DNA of 64,000 nucleotides from VAYN01 sp964540905 (GTDB lineage Bacteria > Actinomycetota > Thermoleophilia > Solirubrobacterales > 70-9), in contig CAZIOS010000006.1 of NCBI GenBank assembly GCA_964540905.1, positions 1-64,000 on the forward strand, in the 5' to 3' direction. Under the pieces are notes generated by a model. The model saw nothing but the letters and a program-made list of their open reading frames with translations, was not told where the DNA came from and did no database searches. Shown here piece by piece: positions 7,430-15,737 of this stretch. The translations under genes were made by a program, and so were the position numbers. The first letter of the stretch is position 1. Each line of letters begins with the position of its first letter.

Positions 7430-9685
7430 GTGCGAAGGGTCACCTTCTCCCGCAACTACACGCTCTCGCTTTCCCGCAGCTGCCAGTGCTACTGCAAGTA
7501 CTGCGCTTTCGCCACCCACCAGGCGCACATCCACGCCCCGGAGGAGGTCGAGCGCCAGCTCGACCAGGCGCAGCGGCGCAACGCCAAGGAGCTGCTCGTC
7601 CTCACCGGCGAGCGGCCCGAGGTCAACCCTCTGGTGGCGGCGCGGCTCTCCGCCTGGGGCCACGACGATTTCACGTCTTATGTCGTCTGGGCTTGTGAGC
7701 GAGCTCTGGAGCGCGGCATCCTGCCGCACACGAATCTCGGCGTCCTCGACCGCTCCGACCTTGCCCGGTTGCGCGAGGTGACTGCCTCCCAGGGCCTGAT
7801 GTTGGAGTCCGTCTCCGAGCGGCTGATGGACACCGTCCACGCCGGCTCTCCGACCAAGCACCCGTCCCAACGCCTGGCCACGATCGAGGCCGCCGGCGAG
7901 CTGAAGATCCCGTTCACGAGCGGGATCCTGGTCGGCATTGGCGAGACCGAGGACGAGCGCACCGAATCCCTGGAGGCACTCGCGGCCCTCCACGAGCGCT
8001 ACGGACACCTGCAAGAGGTGATCCTTCAGAACTTCGTGCCCCATCCTCGCTACTACGGGGCTGAGGTGGGTGAGATCGCCGACGAGGCCTCCCGCAAGCG
8101 CTGGACGGACGGAGGGGGCTCCCCTGATGGAGCCTCCCCATCTGTTGCTCCAGCAGGGGAGTCCCCTCCGTCCCCTCCACCCATGCCGGATTGGGCGAGC
8201 TCGGTCGGTATTGACGAGATCAAACGGCTGATTGAAGAGTGCAAACGGCTGATGCCGGACGTCGGGGTGCAGGTGCCGCCGAATCTGTCGGACTGGTGGC
8301 CGGAGCTGGTGGAGGCGGGTGCCACCGATCTTGGTGGGCTGTCCGCGAATGGGGATCACATCTCGCCGGAGGAGCCGTTCCCGAGCCCGCACCAGGTGCG
8401 CAAGGAGCTGACGCCGCGGGGGTACGCGTTGACCGAGCGGCTCTGCGTCTACCCGCAGTACATGGACCCGGAGTGGATGGAGCAGGGTGTGCTGGATGTG
8501 GTCAAGCTGAAGTACTGGAGCTTCATTCCGCGCCGGGGGTCCGGCCGGCGCTCGGAAGAGAGGCTCGAAGCCGGTCTCAGCGAGCGGGCGATCGTGAAGG
8601 GGCGCGAGGGGGAGGAGCTGAGCGAGGACGAGCTGACGGCGCTCTTCTCGGAGACGCGGCCGGAGGTCGTCGAGGAGATGCGGGTCGCCGCCGACGAGCT
8701 GCGGGCGGAGCTGGCGGGGGAGCGGGCGACGTTCGTCGTCAACCGCAACATCAACTTCACCAACATCTGCGTCGTCGGCTGCGCCTTCTGCGGCTTCGGC
8801 CAGGGCCGGCGCTCGCCCGACGCCTACGAGGTCTCCGAGGCGGACTTCGCGGCGCGGATCGCCGAGGCGGTCGAGTTCGGTGCCACCGAGCTCTGCATGC
8901 AGGGCGGCATCCACCCCGACCTGACCCTGGAGGAGTACGGCAAATGGCTGCGCCTGGCCAAGGACGTGGCGCCGCAGCTGCACCTGCACGCCTACTCGCC
9001 GATGGAGGTCCACTACATGTGCGAGCGCTCGGGCAAGCGGCCGGAGCAGGTCTTCGAGTACCTGCTCGAGTGCGGCCTCGGCTCGACCCCCGGCACCGCC
9101 GCCGAGGTGCTCGACGACGGCGTCCGCCAGCGGATCTCGCCGAACAAGCTGCCGGCCGAGCGCTGGGTCGAGATCGTCGAAGCCGCGCACCGGGCCGGGC
9201 TGCGCTCGACCTCGACGGTGATGTTCGGCCACATCGAGGAGCCGCGCGAGCTGGCCCGCCACATGCGCGTCGTCCGCGCCCTGCAGGAGCGCACCGGCGG
9301 CATCACCGAGTTCGTCCCGCTCAGCTTCATCCCCTTCAACACGATGCTCGGCCGCACCCACGGGATCGAGGAGATCGCGATGGCCGACAACCTCCGCCAC
9401 ACCGCCGCCTTCCGGCTGGCACTGGGGAGGACGATTCGCAACCTGCAGGCGAGCTGGGTGAAGATGGGCCTGGAGGGGGCGACCGAGTCGCTGCGCTGGG
9501 GGGTCAACGACCTCGGCGGCACCCTGATGGAGGAGAACATCTCCCGCATGGCCGGCTCCCAGCACGGGGTGCGGCTGGAGCCCGAGCAGCTGATCGCCGC
9601 CGCCCGCGCCGCCGGCCGCGAGCCGGCGCAGCGGACGACGCTCTACGAGATCGTCGAGACCTACGAGACGGCTCAGCCGGTCTAG
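7430..9685 (+). CDS. fbiC: 7,8-didemethyl-8-hydroxy-5-deazariboflavin (FO) synthase, fused CofG-CofH
   Basis: This is the fused actinobacterial form of FO synthase, which makes the deazaflavin chromophore of F420 from tyrosine and the ribityl-uracil riboflavin intermediate. It has two radical-SAM halves. The CofG half has SRSCQCYCKYCAF (CxxxCxxC cluster ligands) near residue 20. The CofH half has NFTNICVVGCAFCGFG near residue 445. VQVPPNLSDWWPELVEAGA and ELCMQGGIHPDL are also typical. The start is GTG 7430; an in-frame TTG at 7421 is possible. An in-frame insertion rich in Gly, Ser and Pro (roughly residues 227-248) corresponds to a DNA hairpin at 8107-8173. It ends 3 bp before the dehydrogenase gene. 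Confidence 0.93.
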   Translation: MRRVTFSRNYTLSLSRSCQCYCKYCAFATHQAHIHAPEEVERQLDQAQRRNAKELLVLTGERPEVNPLVAARLSAWGHDDFTSYVVWACERALERGILPHTNLGVLDRSDLARLREVTASQGLMLESVSERLMDTVHAGSPTKHPSQRLATIEAAGELKIPFTSGILVGIGETEDERTESLEALAALHERYGHLQEVILQNFVPHPRYYGAEVGEIADEASRKRWTDGGGSPDGASPSVAPAGESPPSPPPMPDWASSVGIDEIKRLIEECKRLMPDVGVQVPPNLSDWWPELVEAGATDLGGLSANGDHISPEEPFPSPHQVRKELTPRGYALTERLCVYPQYMDPEWMEQGVLDVVKLKYWSFIPRRGSGRRSEERLEAGLSERAIVKGREGEELSEDELTALFSETRPEVVEEMRVAADELRAELAGERATFVVNRNINFTNICVVGCAFCGFGQGRRSPDAYEVSEADFAARIAEAVEFGATELCMQGGIHPDLTLEEYGKWLRLAKDVAPQLHLHAYSPMEVHYMCERSGKRPEQVFEYLLECGLGSTPGTAAEVLDDGVRQRISPNKLPAERWVEIVEAAHRAGLRSTSTVMFGHIEEPRELARHMRVVRALQERTGGITEFVPLSFIPFNTMLGRTHGIEEIAMADNLRHTAAFRLALGRTIRNLQASWVKMGLEGATESLRWGVNDLGGTLMEENISRMAGSQHGVRLEPEQLIAAARAAGREPAQRTTLYEIVETYETAQPV
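8107..8173. repeat. Palindromic element inside fbiC
   Basis: A 67-bp hairpin within the coding sequence. The 27-base arms (8107-8133 and 8147-8173) have one mismatch and one G-T pair around a 13-base loop. It is read through in frame and adds a Ser/Gly/Pro-rich stretch between the CofG residues ending RKRW and the helix before IDEIKRLIEE. Such symmetry is not expected in coding DNA and suggests an inserted palindromic element. Confidence 0.8.
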
Positions 9686-9688
9686 CCG

Positions 9689-10681
9689 ATGCGGGCGATG
9701 GTGCTCGAGCGGCAGCGCCAGGCCCTGGTCGAGCGCGAGCTGCCCGACCCCGAGCCCGGGCCCGGCCAGGTCCTGATCGCGGTCGACGCCTGCGGCGTCT
9801 GCCGCACCGACCTCCACATCCTCGACGGCGAGCTCAGCGAGCCGAAGCTGCCGCTCGTCCCCGGCCACCAGATCGTCGGCACCATCGCCGCCGCGGGGGA
9901 GGGGGCCGAGCGCTTCGCCCACGGCGCGCGGGTCGGCGTCCCCTGGCTCGGCTGGACCGACGGCGATTGCCACTACTGCCGCTCCGGCCGCGAGAACCTC
10001 TGCGACCGCGCGAAGTTCACCGGCTACGACCTCGACGGCGGCTACGCCGAGCTGACGGTCGCCGACGAGCGCTTCTGCTTCCCGATTCCCGCTGGCTATC
10101 CGGACGATCAGGCGGCGCCGCTGCTCTGCGCCGGGCTGATCGGCTACCGGGCGCTGCGGCTGGTCGGCGAGGCGGAGCGGATCGGCTTCTACGGCTTCGG
10201 CGCCTCCGCCCACATCCTCTGCCAGCTCGCCGTCCACGAAGGGCGCCGCGTCTTCGCCTTCACCCGCGAGGGCGACGAGGAGACCCAGGCCTTCGCCCGC
10301 CGGCTCGGCGCCGAGTGGGCCGGCTCCTCCGAGCAGGCGCCGCCGGAGCGGCTCGACGGGGCGATCGTCTTCGCCGCGGTCGGGGCGCTGATGCCGGCGG
10401 CGCTGCGGGCCAGCGCCAAGGGCGCCCGGGTGATCAGCGCCGGCATCCACATGAGCGACATCCCCTCCTTCCCCTATGCCGACCTCTGGCAGGAGCGCAG
10501 CCTCGGCTCGGTCGCCAACCTGACCCGCCGCGACGGCGAGGAGTTCATGGCCCTGGCGCCGGCGGTGCCGGTGCGGACCGAGATCACGGCGTACCCGCTG
10601 GCGGCGGCGAACCAGGCGCTCGAGGACCTCCGCAACGGCGCCTTCGGCGGCGCCGCCGTGCTCGAGGTCGGCCCCGCTTAG
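9689..10681 (+). CDS. Zinc-dependent alcohol dehydrogenase family protein
   Basis: A 330-residue medium-chain dehydrogenase. Catalytic zinc ligands appear in DACGVCRTDLH (Cys) and PGHQIVGT (GHE region, here GHQ). Only part of the structural zinc cluster is visible (CHYCRSGRENLC, with three cysteines). The Rossmann region reads IGFYGFGASAHILCQLA (GxGxxA). It matches the family of alcohol dehydrogenases with a GHQ instead of GHE. It follows fbiC by 3 bp and is very likely cotranscribed, so a redox partner role near F420 metabolism is possible but not shown. Substrate is unknown. Confidence 0.82.
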   Translation: MRAMVLERQRQALVERELPDPEPGPGQVLIAVDACGVCRTDLHILDGELSEPKLPLVPGHQIVGTIAAAGEGAERFAHGARVGVPWLGWTDGDCHYCRSGRENLCDRAKFTGYDLDGGYAELTVADERFCFPIPAGYPDDQAAPLLCAGLIGYRALRLVGEAERIGFYGFGASAHILCQLAVHEGRRVFAFTREGDEETQAFARRLGAEWAGSSEQAPPERLDGAIVFAAVGALMPAALRASAKGARVISAGIHMSDIPSFPYADLWQERSLGSVANLTRRDGEEFMALAPAVPVRTEITAYPLAAANQALEDLRNGAFGGAAVLEVGPA

Positions 10682-10741
10682 CCCTCGCCCGACCGGGTAG
10701 CTGTGGGGAGACAGCGAACGACAGCGAGCGAAGGGAACACG

Positions 10742-10921
10742 ATGAGCGATGGTGTGAGCAATGCCGACGACGCCAAGGGGCGCCTGAAGGAAGCGGCCGG
10801 CGACATCTCCGGCGATGACGGCTTGAAGCGGGAGGGAAAGGTCGACAAGGCCACCGGCAAGGCCAAGGAGGCCGTCGAGAACGCGGCCGACAAGGTCAAG
10901 GACGCCCTCAAGCGGGACTGA
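10742..10921 (+). CDS. CsbD-family stress protein
   Basis: A 59-residue hydrophilic, helical, Lys/Glu/Ala-rich protein (DDAKGRLKEAAGDISGDDGL, then KREGKVDKATGKAKE). This is the CsbD-like family of small general-stress proteins of unknown mechanism. I chose the ATG at 10742 with GAAGGGAA upstream. A longer reading frame starting at 10703 adds residues unlike the family. It ends 2 bp before the convergent cofE stop codon. Confidence 0.85.
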   Translation: MSDGVSNADDAKGRLKEAAGDISGDDGLKREGKVDKATGKAKEAVENAADKVKDALKRD

Positions 10922-10923
10922 CC

Positions 10924-11658
10924 TCAGCGGAAGAGGTCGTCCTCGCGGGGGCGGCGGAGGGCGGCGGCGCCGGGGCCGTCGGCGGCGGTGACGAAGCGCG
11001 CGAGGCCGCGGACGACGATCGCGGGGACGCCGCTGTCCTTGCCGCGCACCAGGTCGGCCGCCGCCGCCGCCTCGTCGGCGATCGCGATCAGCGTCGCCTC
11101 CAACTCCCGGCCGCTTGCGTCCTGCCGTCCCCGCCAATCGTCCAACGGCGCCAGCCCCGCGCACCCAATCGCCACCTCCACCTGCCCCAAGCGCCAGGCC
11201 CGCCCGAAGCTGTCGCTGATAACCACCGCGACCCTGGCGGCGATTTCGTCCCTGATTCGACGTGCGGAGGCATCGGGGTCCTCCGGCAGCAGGCAGACGG
11301 TGTCGGGCTCGGGCAGGTTGGAGCTGTCGATGCCGGCGTTGGCGCAGACGAAGCCGTGCCGGGTCTCGACGACGAGGACGCCGCGCTCGGCCCGCAGCAC
11401 CTCGGCGCTCTCCTCCAGCACCAGCTCGACCAGCGCCGGCTCGCGGCCGAGCACGGCGGCGAGGCGCCGCGCCTCGGCCCCCGGCAGCACCGAGGAGAGC
11501 CGGCGCACCCGTCCCTCGGCCTTGGAGACGATCTTCTGCGAGATCACGACGACGTCGCCATCGGCGAGCTCGGCCCGCGCCGCGATCAGCTCGCCGACCG
11601 GCATCCCCGCCTCGACCTCGGGCAGCCCGGCGACCGCGCGGACCGTCAACTCGCTCAT
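10924..11658 (-). CDS. cofE: Coenzyme F420-0:L-glutamate ligase
   Basis: CofE adds gamma-linked glutamates to F420-0 using GTP. Family stretches are DGDVVVISQKIVSKAEGR (residues about 33-50), CANAGIDSSNLPE, and VVISDSFGRAWRLGQVEVAIGCAG. The 244-residue protein is only the ligase domain. Many actinobacterial homologues (FbiB) carry a C-terminal FMN nitroreductase-like domain that reduces dehydro-F420-0, and that domain is missing here. It overlaps cofC by 4 bases and is the last gene of the npdG-cofD-cofC-cofE operon. Confidence 0.92.
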   Translation of the reverse strand: MSELTVRAVAGLPEVEAGMPVGELIAARAELADGDVVVISQKIVSKAEGRVRRLSSVLPGAEARRLAAVLGREPALVELVLEESAEVLRAERGVLVVETRHGFVCANAGIDSSNLPEPDTVCLLPEDPDASARRIRDEIAARVAVVISDSFGRAWRLGQVEVAIGCAGLAPLDDWRGRQDASGRELEATLIAIADEAAAAADLVRGKDSGVPAIVVRGLARFVTAADGPGAAALRRPREDDLFR

Positions 11659-12293
11659 ATCCCCAGCGCTTTGGCGGTGCGCCGGGCGCCGCCGCCGCCC
11701 GCCTCGAGCGCCCGGGTCAGCGCGATCACGTCGGCCGGGGTGTCGAGGTCGAGCCCGAGCGAGGCCAGCTCCTCGACCCCGAAGGGGATCCCGGCCGCGC
11801 GCGCGGCGGCGACGTGGCGGGCGCAGCTGCCCTCGCCGAAGGCGGGGACGATCGCTCCGGGCGGGCTCAATACCAGCGCGTTGGTGCCTGTCCCGTGGCG
11901 GTCGGGGACGATCCCGACGTAGGGTTCGGGGACCCCGGTCAGCAGCCGGTCGAGCTCGTGCGGGTCCAGCAGCGGGCAGTCGCCGGCGAGCAGGACGACG
12001 CAGCCCTCGTCCTCGACCTCGGCCCGGGCGATCCCGGCCAGCGCCGCCTCGACGTGGCCGGCGTCGGCGGGGTCGGGGACGACCTCGGCGCCGGCCGCGG
12101 CGGCGAGCTCCTGCGCGGCCGGATCACCGCTGACGACGATCGTCCGCTCCACCGTGCGGGCGGCGCCGATCGCCTCCAGCACGTCGGCGACCATCGCCGC
12201 CGCCAGCGCCCGCCGCCGCTCGTCGTCGATCCCCGCCGCCAGCCGCCGCTTGGCGGCATCGAAGCGCTTGACCGGGAGGATCGCGGTCGCCAT
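11655..12293 (-). CDS. cofC: 2-phospho-L-lactate/phosphoenolpyruvate guanylyltransferase
   Basis: A 212-residue nucleotidyltransferase of the CofC/FbiD family, which activates phosphoenolpyruvate (actinobacteria) or 2-phospholactate with GTP for F420 assembly. Family features are the N-terminal ILPVKRFDAAKRRLA, LLAGDCPLLDP with the metal-binding Asp, and HGTGTNALVLSPPGA. The GNAT-like FGEGSCARHVAAARAAG follows, and VEELASLGLDLDTPADV lies near the C-terminus. The start codon overlaps the cofD stop by one base and the end overlaps cofE by four bases, so translation is coupled. Confidence 0.92.
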   Translation of the reverse strand: MATAILPVKRFDAAKRRLAAGIDDERRRALAAAMVADVLEAIGAARTVERTIVVSGDPAAQELAAAAGAEVVPDPADAGHVEAALAGIARAEVEDEGCVVLLAGDCPLLDPHELDRLLTGVPEPYVGIVPDRHGTGTNALVLSPPGAIVPAFGEGSCARHVAAARAAGIPFGVEELASLGLDLDTPADVIALTRALEAGGGGARRTAKALGI

Positions 12294-13219
12294 CAGCGCC
12301 CGGCGAGGGTCTCGGCGTAGTCGAGGACGATGCGGGCGAGCCGGGCGCGGCCGCTGGCGCCCTCCATCAGCGTCGCCGCCGCCAGCGTCGCGACCTCGGC
12401 CGGCGCCGGCTCGGGGTCGCCCTCGTCGACGACCATGCCGTCGATCAGCCCGGCGTAGAGCGAGGCGACCCCGCTCGCGTTCAGGGGCCGGCCGATCGCC
12501 GCCATGAAGTTGTTGGTCGGGCCCTTGACGATCTCGCCGCCGACGTAGGGGCTGACCGCGACGACCGGCGCCGGCGCCGCCGCGATCGCCTCGCGCATGC
12601 CGGGCACGGCGAGGATCGGGCCGATGCTGATCACCGGGTTGGAGGGACCGATCACGATCGCCTCGGCCAGCCGCAGCGCCTCCAGCACCTCGCGGCTCGG
12701 CTCGGCGCTCTCGATCCCCTCGAGCTCGACCCCGACCACCGCCGGCTCGGCGTGGTCGACGATCAGGTACTCCTGCAGGTCGCGGCGGCCGGCGGCGGTC
12801 AGGACCTTGGTCCGGACCGGGGCGTCGGACATCGGCAGCACCCGTGCCGCAACCCCGAGGCCGCGGGCGATCTGCGCCTGGGCGTCGGTCTGGCGGCCGC
12901 CGTCGGCGAGGAACTGGCGCCGGTAGAGGCAGGCGGCGAGGTCGCGGTCGGAGAGACCGAACCAGCTCGGGGCGCCGAGCCGCTGCAGCCGTTCGAAGAC
13001 GGTGAAGCCGTCCTCGCGGATCCCCCAGCCGCGCTCCTCGTCGATTTCGCCGCTGAGCCAGTAAGTGATCAGGTCCGGGTCGGGGGAGACGTGGACGCCG
13101 AGCGCCTCGACGTCGTCGCCGGTGTTGGCGATCACCGTCAGCTCGCCGCCGACCTCCTCCTGGATGCCGGCGCCGAGCTTGGCGCCGCCGGTGCCGCCGG
13201 CGAGGAGGACGACCCGCAT
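12293..13219 (-). CDS. cofD: 2-phospho-L-lactate transferase (LPPG:FO transferase)
   Basis: CofD/FbiA transfers the phospho-lactyl or enolpyruvyl moiety from the guanylated precursor onto FO to give F420-0 or dehydro-F420-0. The 308-residue protein starts with the family's VVLLAGGTGGAKLGAGIQE. It also has VIANTGDDVEALGVHVSPDPD, VIGPSNPVISIGPILAVPG and PYVGGEIVKGPTNNFM. It starts 7 bp after npdG and is coupled to cofC. Together with fbiC, cofC and cofE this gives the organism nearly the whole F420 route within 7 kb. Confidence 0.94.
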   Translation of the reverse strand: MRVVLLAGGTGGAKLGAGIQEEVGGELTVIANTGDDVEALGVHVSPDPDLITYWLSGEIDEERGWGIREDGFTVFERLQRLGAPSWFGLSDRDLAACLYRRQFLADGGRQTDAQAQIARGLGVAARVLPMSDAPVRTKVLTAAGRRDLQEYLIVDHAEPAVVGVELEGIESAEPSREVLEALRLAEAIVIGPSNPVISIGPILAVPGMREAIAAAPAPVVAVSPYVGGEIVKGPTNNFMAAIGRPLNASGVASLYAGLIDGMVVDEGDPEPAPAEVATLAAATLMEGASGRARLARIVLDYAETLAGR

Positions 13220-13226
13220 CCGCCGC

Positions 13227-13919
13227 CTAGCCCCAGTGGTCGGCGTCGGGCAAACCGGTGAGGCGGATGCCGGCGTGCACCTTGTAGCGGCTGTTGACCG
13301 AGATCAGCATCGGCGTCAGCTGCTCGACGATCCGGGCCATCTCCAGCGGCCCGGCGTTGACCGCGCGCAGGCCGGGGATCAGCTCGATCAGCCGCGCCAC
13401 CCGCGCCTTGTCGGCCTTGCGGTCGCCGCAGACCAGCACGTCCTCGCCCAGCTCGGCGTCCGCGTCGGCGAGGGTGGGGGCGCCGACCGTGTGCAGGGCG
13501 GCGACGACGGTGACGCCCTCGGGGACCATCTCCTGCGCCTGCTGGGCGGCCGAGCCCTGCCAGACGCCGAGCGAGCGCGTCGCCTTGCCGCTGACCGCGG
13601 CGGCGAGCGGCACCGTGCAGTCGCAGAGGATCTGGCCCGGGCGCAGCGCCTCGCGCAGGTTGTTGAGGTTCTCCGATTGGGCGCGGAAGGGGACGGTGAG
13701 GAAGACGACCTCGGCGGCGGCGGCCGCGGCGCCGTTCTCGAGCCCGGTCACGTCGGCGCCGGGGACCGCCGCCCGCAGCTTCGCCGCCGCCTCCTCGGCC
13801 CGCTTGGCCGAGCGCGAGCCGAGCACGACCGCGGCGCCGGCGCGCGCCCAGCGCGTCGCCAGGCCGGCGCCGAGGGCGCCGGTGCCGCCGATGATCGGGA
13901 TCGGTTCGGGTCCAGGCAC
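13227..13919 (-). CDS. npdG: NADPH-dependent F420 reductase
   Basis: A 230-residue Rossmann protein of the F420-dependent NADP oxidoreductase family (Fno/NpdG), which moves hydride between F420H2 and NADP+. The nucleotide loop is PIIGGTGALGAGLATRW, followed by VVLGSRSAKRAEE with the NADP-type Ser-Arg. EVVFLTVPFRAQ and the C-terminal MLISVNSRYKVHAGIRLTGL are also typical of the family. The start is GTG 13919, only 28 bp from the divergent SDR gene. As the first gene of the npdG-cofDCE operon it couples cofactor synthesis to its reduction. Confidence 0.92.
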   Translation of the reverse strand: MPGPEPIPIIGGTGALGAGLATRWARAGAAVVLGSRSAKRAEEAAAKLRAAVPGADVTGLENGAAAAAAEVVFLTVPFRAQSENLNNLREALRPGQILCDCTVPLAAAVSGKATRSLGVWQGSAAQQAQEMVPEGVTVVAALHTVGAPTLADADAELGEDVLVCGDRKADKARVARLIELIPGLRAVNAGPLEMARIVEQLTPMLISVNSRYKVHAGIRLTGLPDADHWG

Positions 13920-13947
13920 GGGCGCGCCAGTCTATGCTCATCGACCT

Positions 13948-14682
13948 ATGAGGCTGGAGGGACGCAGGGCACTCGTGACCGGTGGCGCTAGCGGCATCGG
14001 CGCCGCGATCGCCGCCCGGCTCGCCGCCGAGGGCGCCGAGGTCTGGGTCGGCGACGTCGACCTCCACGGCGCCGAGAAGGTCGCGGGCGAGATCGCCGGC
14101 CACGCGCTCGAGCTCGACGTCACCGACCTCGAGTCGGCCCAGGCGGCGGTCGCCGCCGCCGGCACCCTCGACGTCCTCGTCAACAACGCCGGCACCGACG
14201 AGTTCGGCTTCTTCACCCAGACCACGCCGGAGCAGTGGCAGAAGGTGCTGGCGGTCAACCTCGTCGGCGTCCTCAACTGCACCGCGGCGGCGCTGCCGGG
14301 AATGCAGGGCGCCGGCTACGGCCGCATCGTCAGCATCTCCTCCGAGGCGGGCCGGGTCGGCTCCAAGGGCTCGGCCGTCTACTCCGCCGCCAAGGGTGGC
14401 GTGATCGCCTTCATGAAGGTGATCGCCCGCGAGAACGGCCGCTACGGCGTCACCGCCAACGCGATCGCCCCCGGCCCGATCGAGACGCCGCTGCTGATGG
14501 GCGCCAAGCAGCTGGGGGAGATCGGCGAGCGACTGATCGAGAACATGAAGTCCCAGACCCAGCTTGGCCGCCTCGGCCAGCCCGACGAGGTCGCCGCCGC
14601 CGTCGCCTTCCTCGCCTCCGACGACGCCACCTACGTCACCGGCGAGACCCTAGGCGTCTCCGGCGGCCTCGGCATGGTCTAA
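13948..14682 (+). CDS. SDR-family oxidoreductase (FabG-like)
   Basis: A 244-residue classical short-chain dehydrogenase. It has the cofactor loop TGGASGIGAAIA, the NNAG motif (VLVNNAGTDEFG), the catalytic Ser (SISSEAGRVG) and YSAAKGG (Tyr and Lys of YxxxK). The C-terminal GETLGVSGGLGMV is also typical. It could be a 3-oxoacyl reductase or a hydroxyacyl/alcohol dehydrogenase; the substrate is not apparent. The start is ATG 13948. The gap to npdG is only 28 bp and contains TATGCT about 10 bases before the ATG, which suggests a leaderless transcript. A weak Shine-Dalgarno is absent. Confidence 0.85.
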   Translation: MRLEGRRALVTGGASGIGAAIAARLAAEGAEVWVGDVDLHGAEKVAGEIAGHALELDVTDLESAQAAVAAAGTLDVLVNNAGTDEFGFFTQTTPEQWQKVLAVNLVGVLNCTAAALPGMQGAGYGRIVSISSEAGRVGSKGSAVYSAAKGGVIAFMKVIARENGRYGVTANAIAPGPIETPLLMGAKQLGEIGERLIENMKSQTQLGRLGQPDEVAAAVAFLASDDATYVTGETLGVSGGLGMV

Positions 14683-14733
14683 CCCAAGCCCACCCACCTC
14701 GGCCGGCCGCCGCCACCCGGGGGAGACTCCGCG

Positions 14734-14779
14734 CGCTCGATGACTTAACCCGGCTATGACCGGGTCGATCCATCGAGCG
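14734..14779. repeat. Imperfect 46-bp palindrome, copy 2
   Basis: This element is the same length as the perfect palindrome at 1771-1816 and about 37 of 46 positions match it. They share CGCT.GATGA at one end, ACCCGGCTAT in the centre and CATC.AGCG at the other end. The arms remain largely self-complementary. It overlaps the earliest possible start codon of the DUF559 gene (14756). Confidence 0.75.
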
Positions 14780-15727
14780 ATGCCACGGGGTGCCGGGCGC
14801 TCGGCGCGGGCCTGGGCGATGGCGGAATCTCAGCACGGGGTCGTGCTGCGGGGGCAGCTCCTGGCGCTCGGCTTCAGTCGCCATGCCATCGACCACCGCG
14901 TCGCCAGGGGCCGCCTGCATCCGGTTGGGCACGGCGTCTATGCCGTAGGGCGCGCCGGCCTCACGCGGCACGGGCAATGGATGGCCGCGGTCCTTTCCTG
15001 CGGACCCGGAGCGGTGCTGAGTCACGACAGCGCGGCGGCACTGCTGGGGATTAGGCCGGACGACGGTGGCGATATCGAGGTAACGATCCGGTCGGGGTCT
15101 CCGCGCCGCCGACCCGGCATCCGCGTTCACCGGCGGCCGGCCATGCGCTGGCAGGAGGTGGGGACCCGCCATCGCATCCCGGTCACCGGCCCGGCGCAGA
15201 CGCTGATCGATCTCGCCACCCGACTCGGCCGGCTCGATCTGGAGCGGGCGGTGAGCGAGGCGGACCGGCTGGGGCTGATCACCCCACCCGCGCTGCGCCG
15301 GGCGCTCGACGCCCACGCTGGCGAGCCCGGGGTGCGGACGTTGCGGACGCGGCTCGACCGCCGCACCTTTCGCCTCACTCGCTCGAAGTTGGAGCAGCGC
15401 TTCCTGCCTCTGGCCAAGCGGGCGGGCCTGCCGGTGCCGAAGACCAAACAGTGGGTCAACGGGTTCGAGGTCGACTTCTACTGGCCCGCGCTGGGCCTCG
15501 TGGTCGAGAGCGACGGCCTCACCTACCACCGCACCCCGGCCCAGCAGGCGCAGGATCGCCGCCGCGACCAGGCGCACACCGCCGCCGGCATGACGCCGCT
15601 GCGCTTCACCCACGAGCAGGTGCGCTACGAGCCGGCCCACGTGCTGGCGATCCTCACCGCGGTGGCGCCGCGGCTGCTTGCCGCGGCCGCGGCCGCGGGC
15701 CGGGGAGCGGCGACGGCCGATCCATAA
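14756..15727 (+). CDS. AbiEi-like HTH / DUF559 endonuclease-fold protein
   Basis: A two-part protein common as scattered paralogues in actinobacteria. The N-terminal winged-helix, AbiEi-antitoxin-like part reads AESQHGVVLRGQLLALGFS and RLHPVGHGVYAVGR. The C-terminal DUF559 domain (Vsr/restriction-endonuclease fold) has FEVDFYWPALGLVVESDG, matching the expected D-(x)n-E-x-D/K site, and YHRTPAQQAQDRRRDQ. Known family roles are unproven. The first ATG (14756) lies inside the 46-bp palindrome. ATG 14780 or 14819 (directly before the conserved AESQHGVV) are equally plausible starts, and none has a good ribosome-binding site. Confidence 0.8.
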   Translation: MTGSIHRAMPRGAGRSARAWAMAESQHGVVLRGQLLALGFSRHAIDHRVARGRLHPVGHGVYAVGRAGLTRHGQWMAAVLSCGPGAVLSHDSAAALLGIRPDDGGDIEVTIRSGSPRRRPGIRVHRRPAMRWQEVGTRHRIPVTGPAQTLIDLATRLGRLDLERAVSEADRLGLITPPALRRALDAHAGEPGVRTLRTRLDRRTFRLTRSKLEQRFLPLAKRAGLPVPKTKQWVNGFEVDFYWPALGLVVESDGLTYHRTPAQQAQDRRRDQAHTAAGMTPLRFTHEQVRYEPAHVLAILTAVAPRLLAAAAAAGRGAATADP

Positions 15728-15737
15728 GCTTGGGTGC

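Noticed and set aside
7367..11164. 1265-codon open frame on - opposite fbiC
   Set aside because: Composition is Arg/Gly/Ala-rich with no motifs; it is the mirror frame of fbiC and the dehydrogenase.
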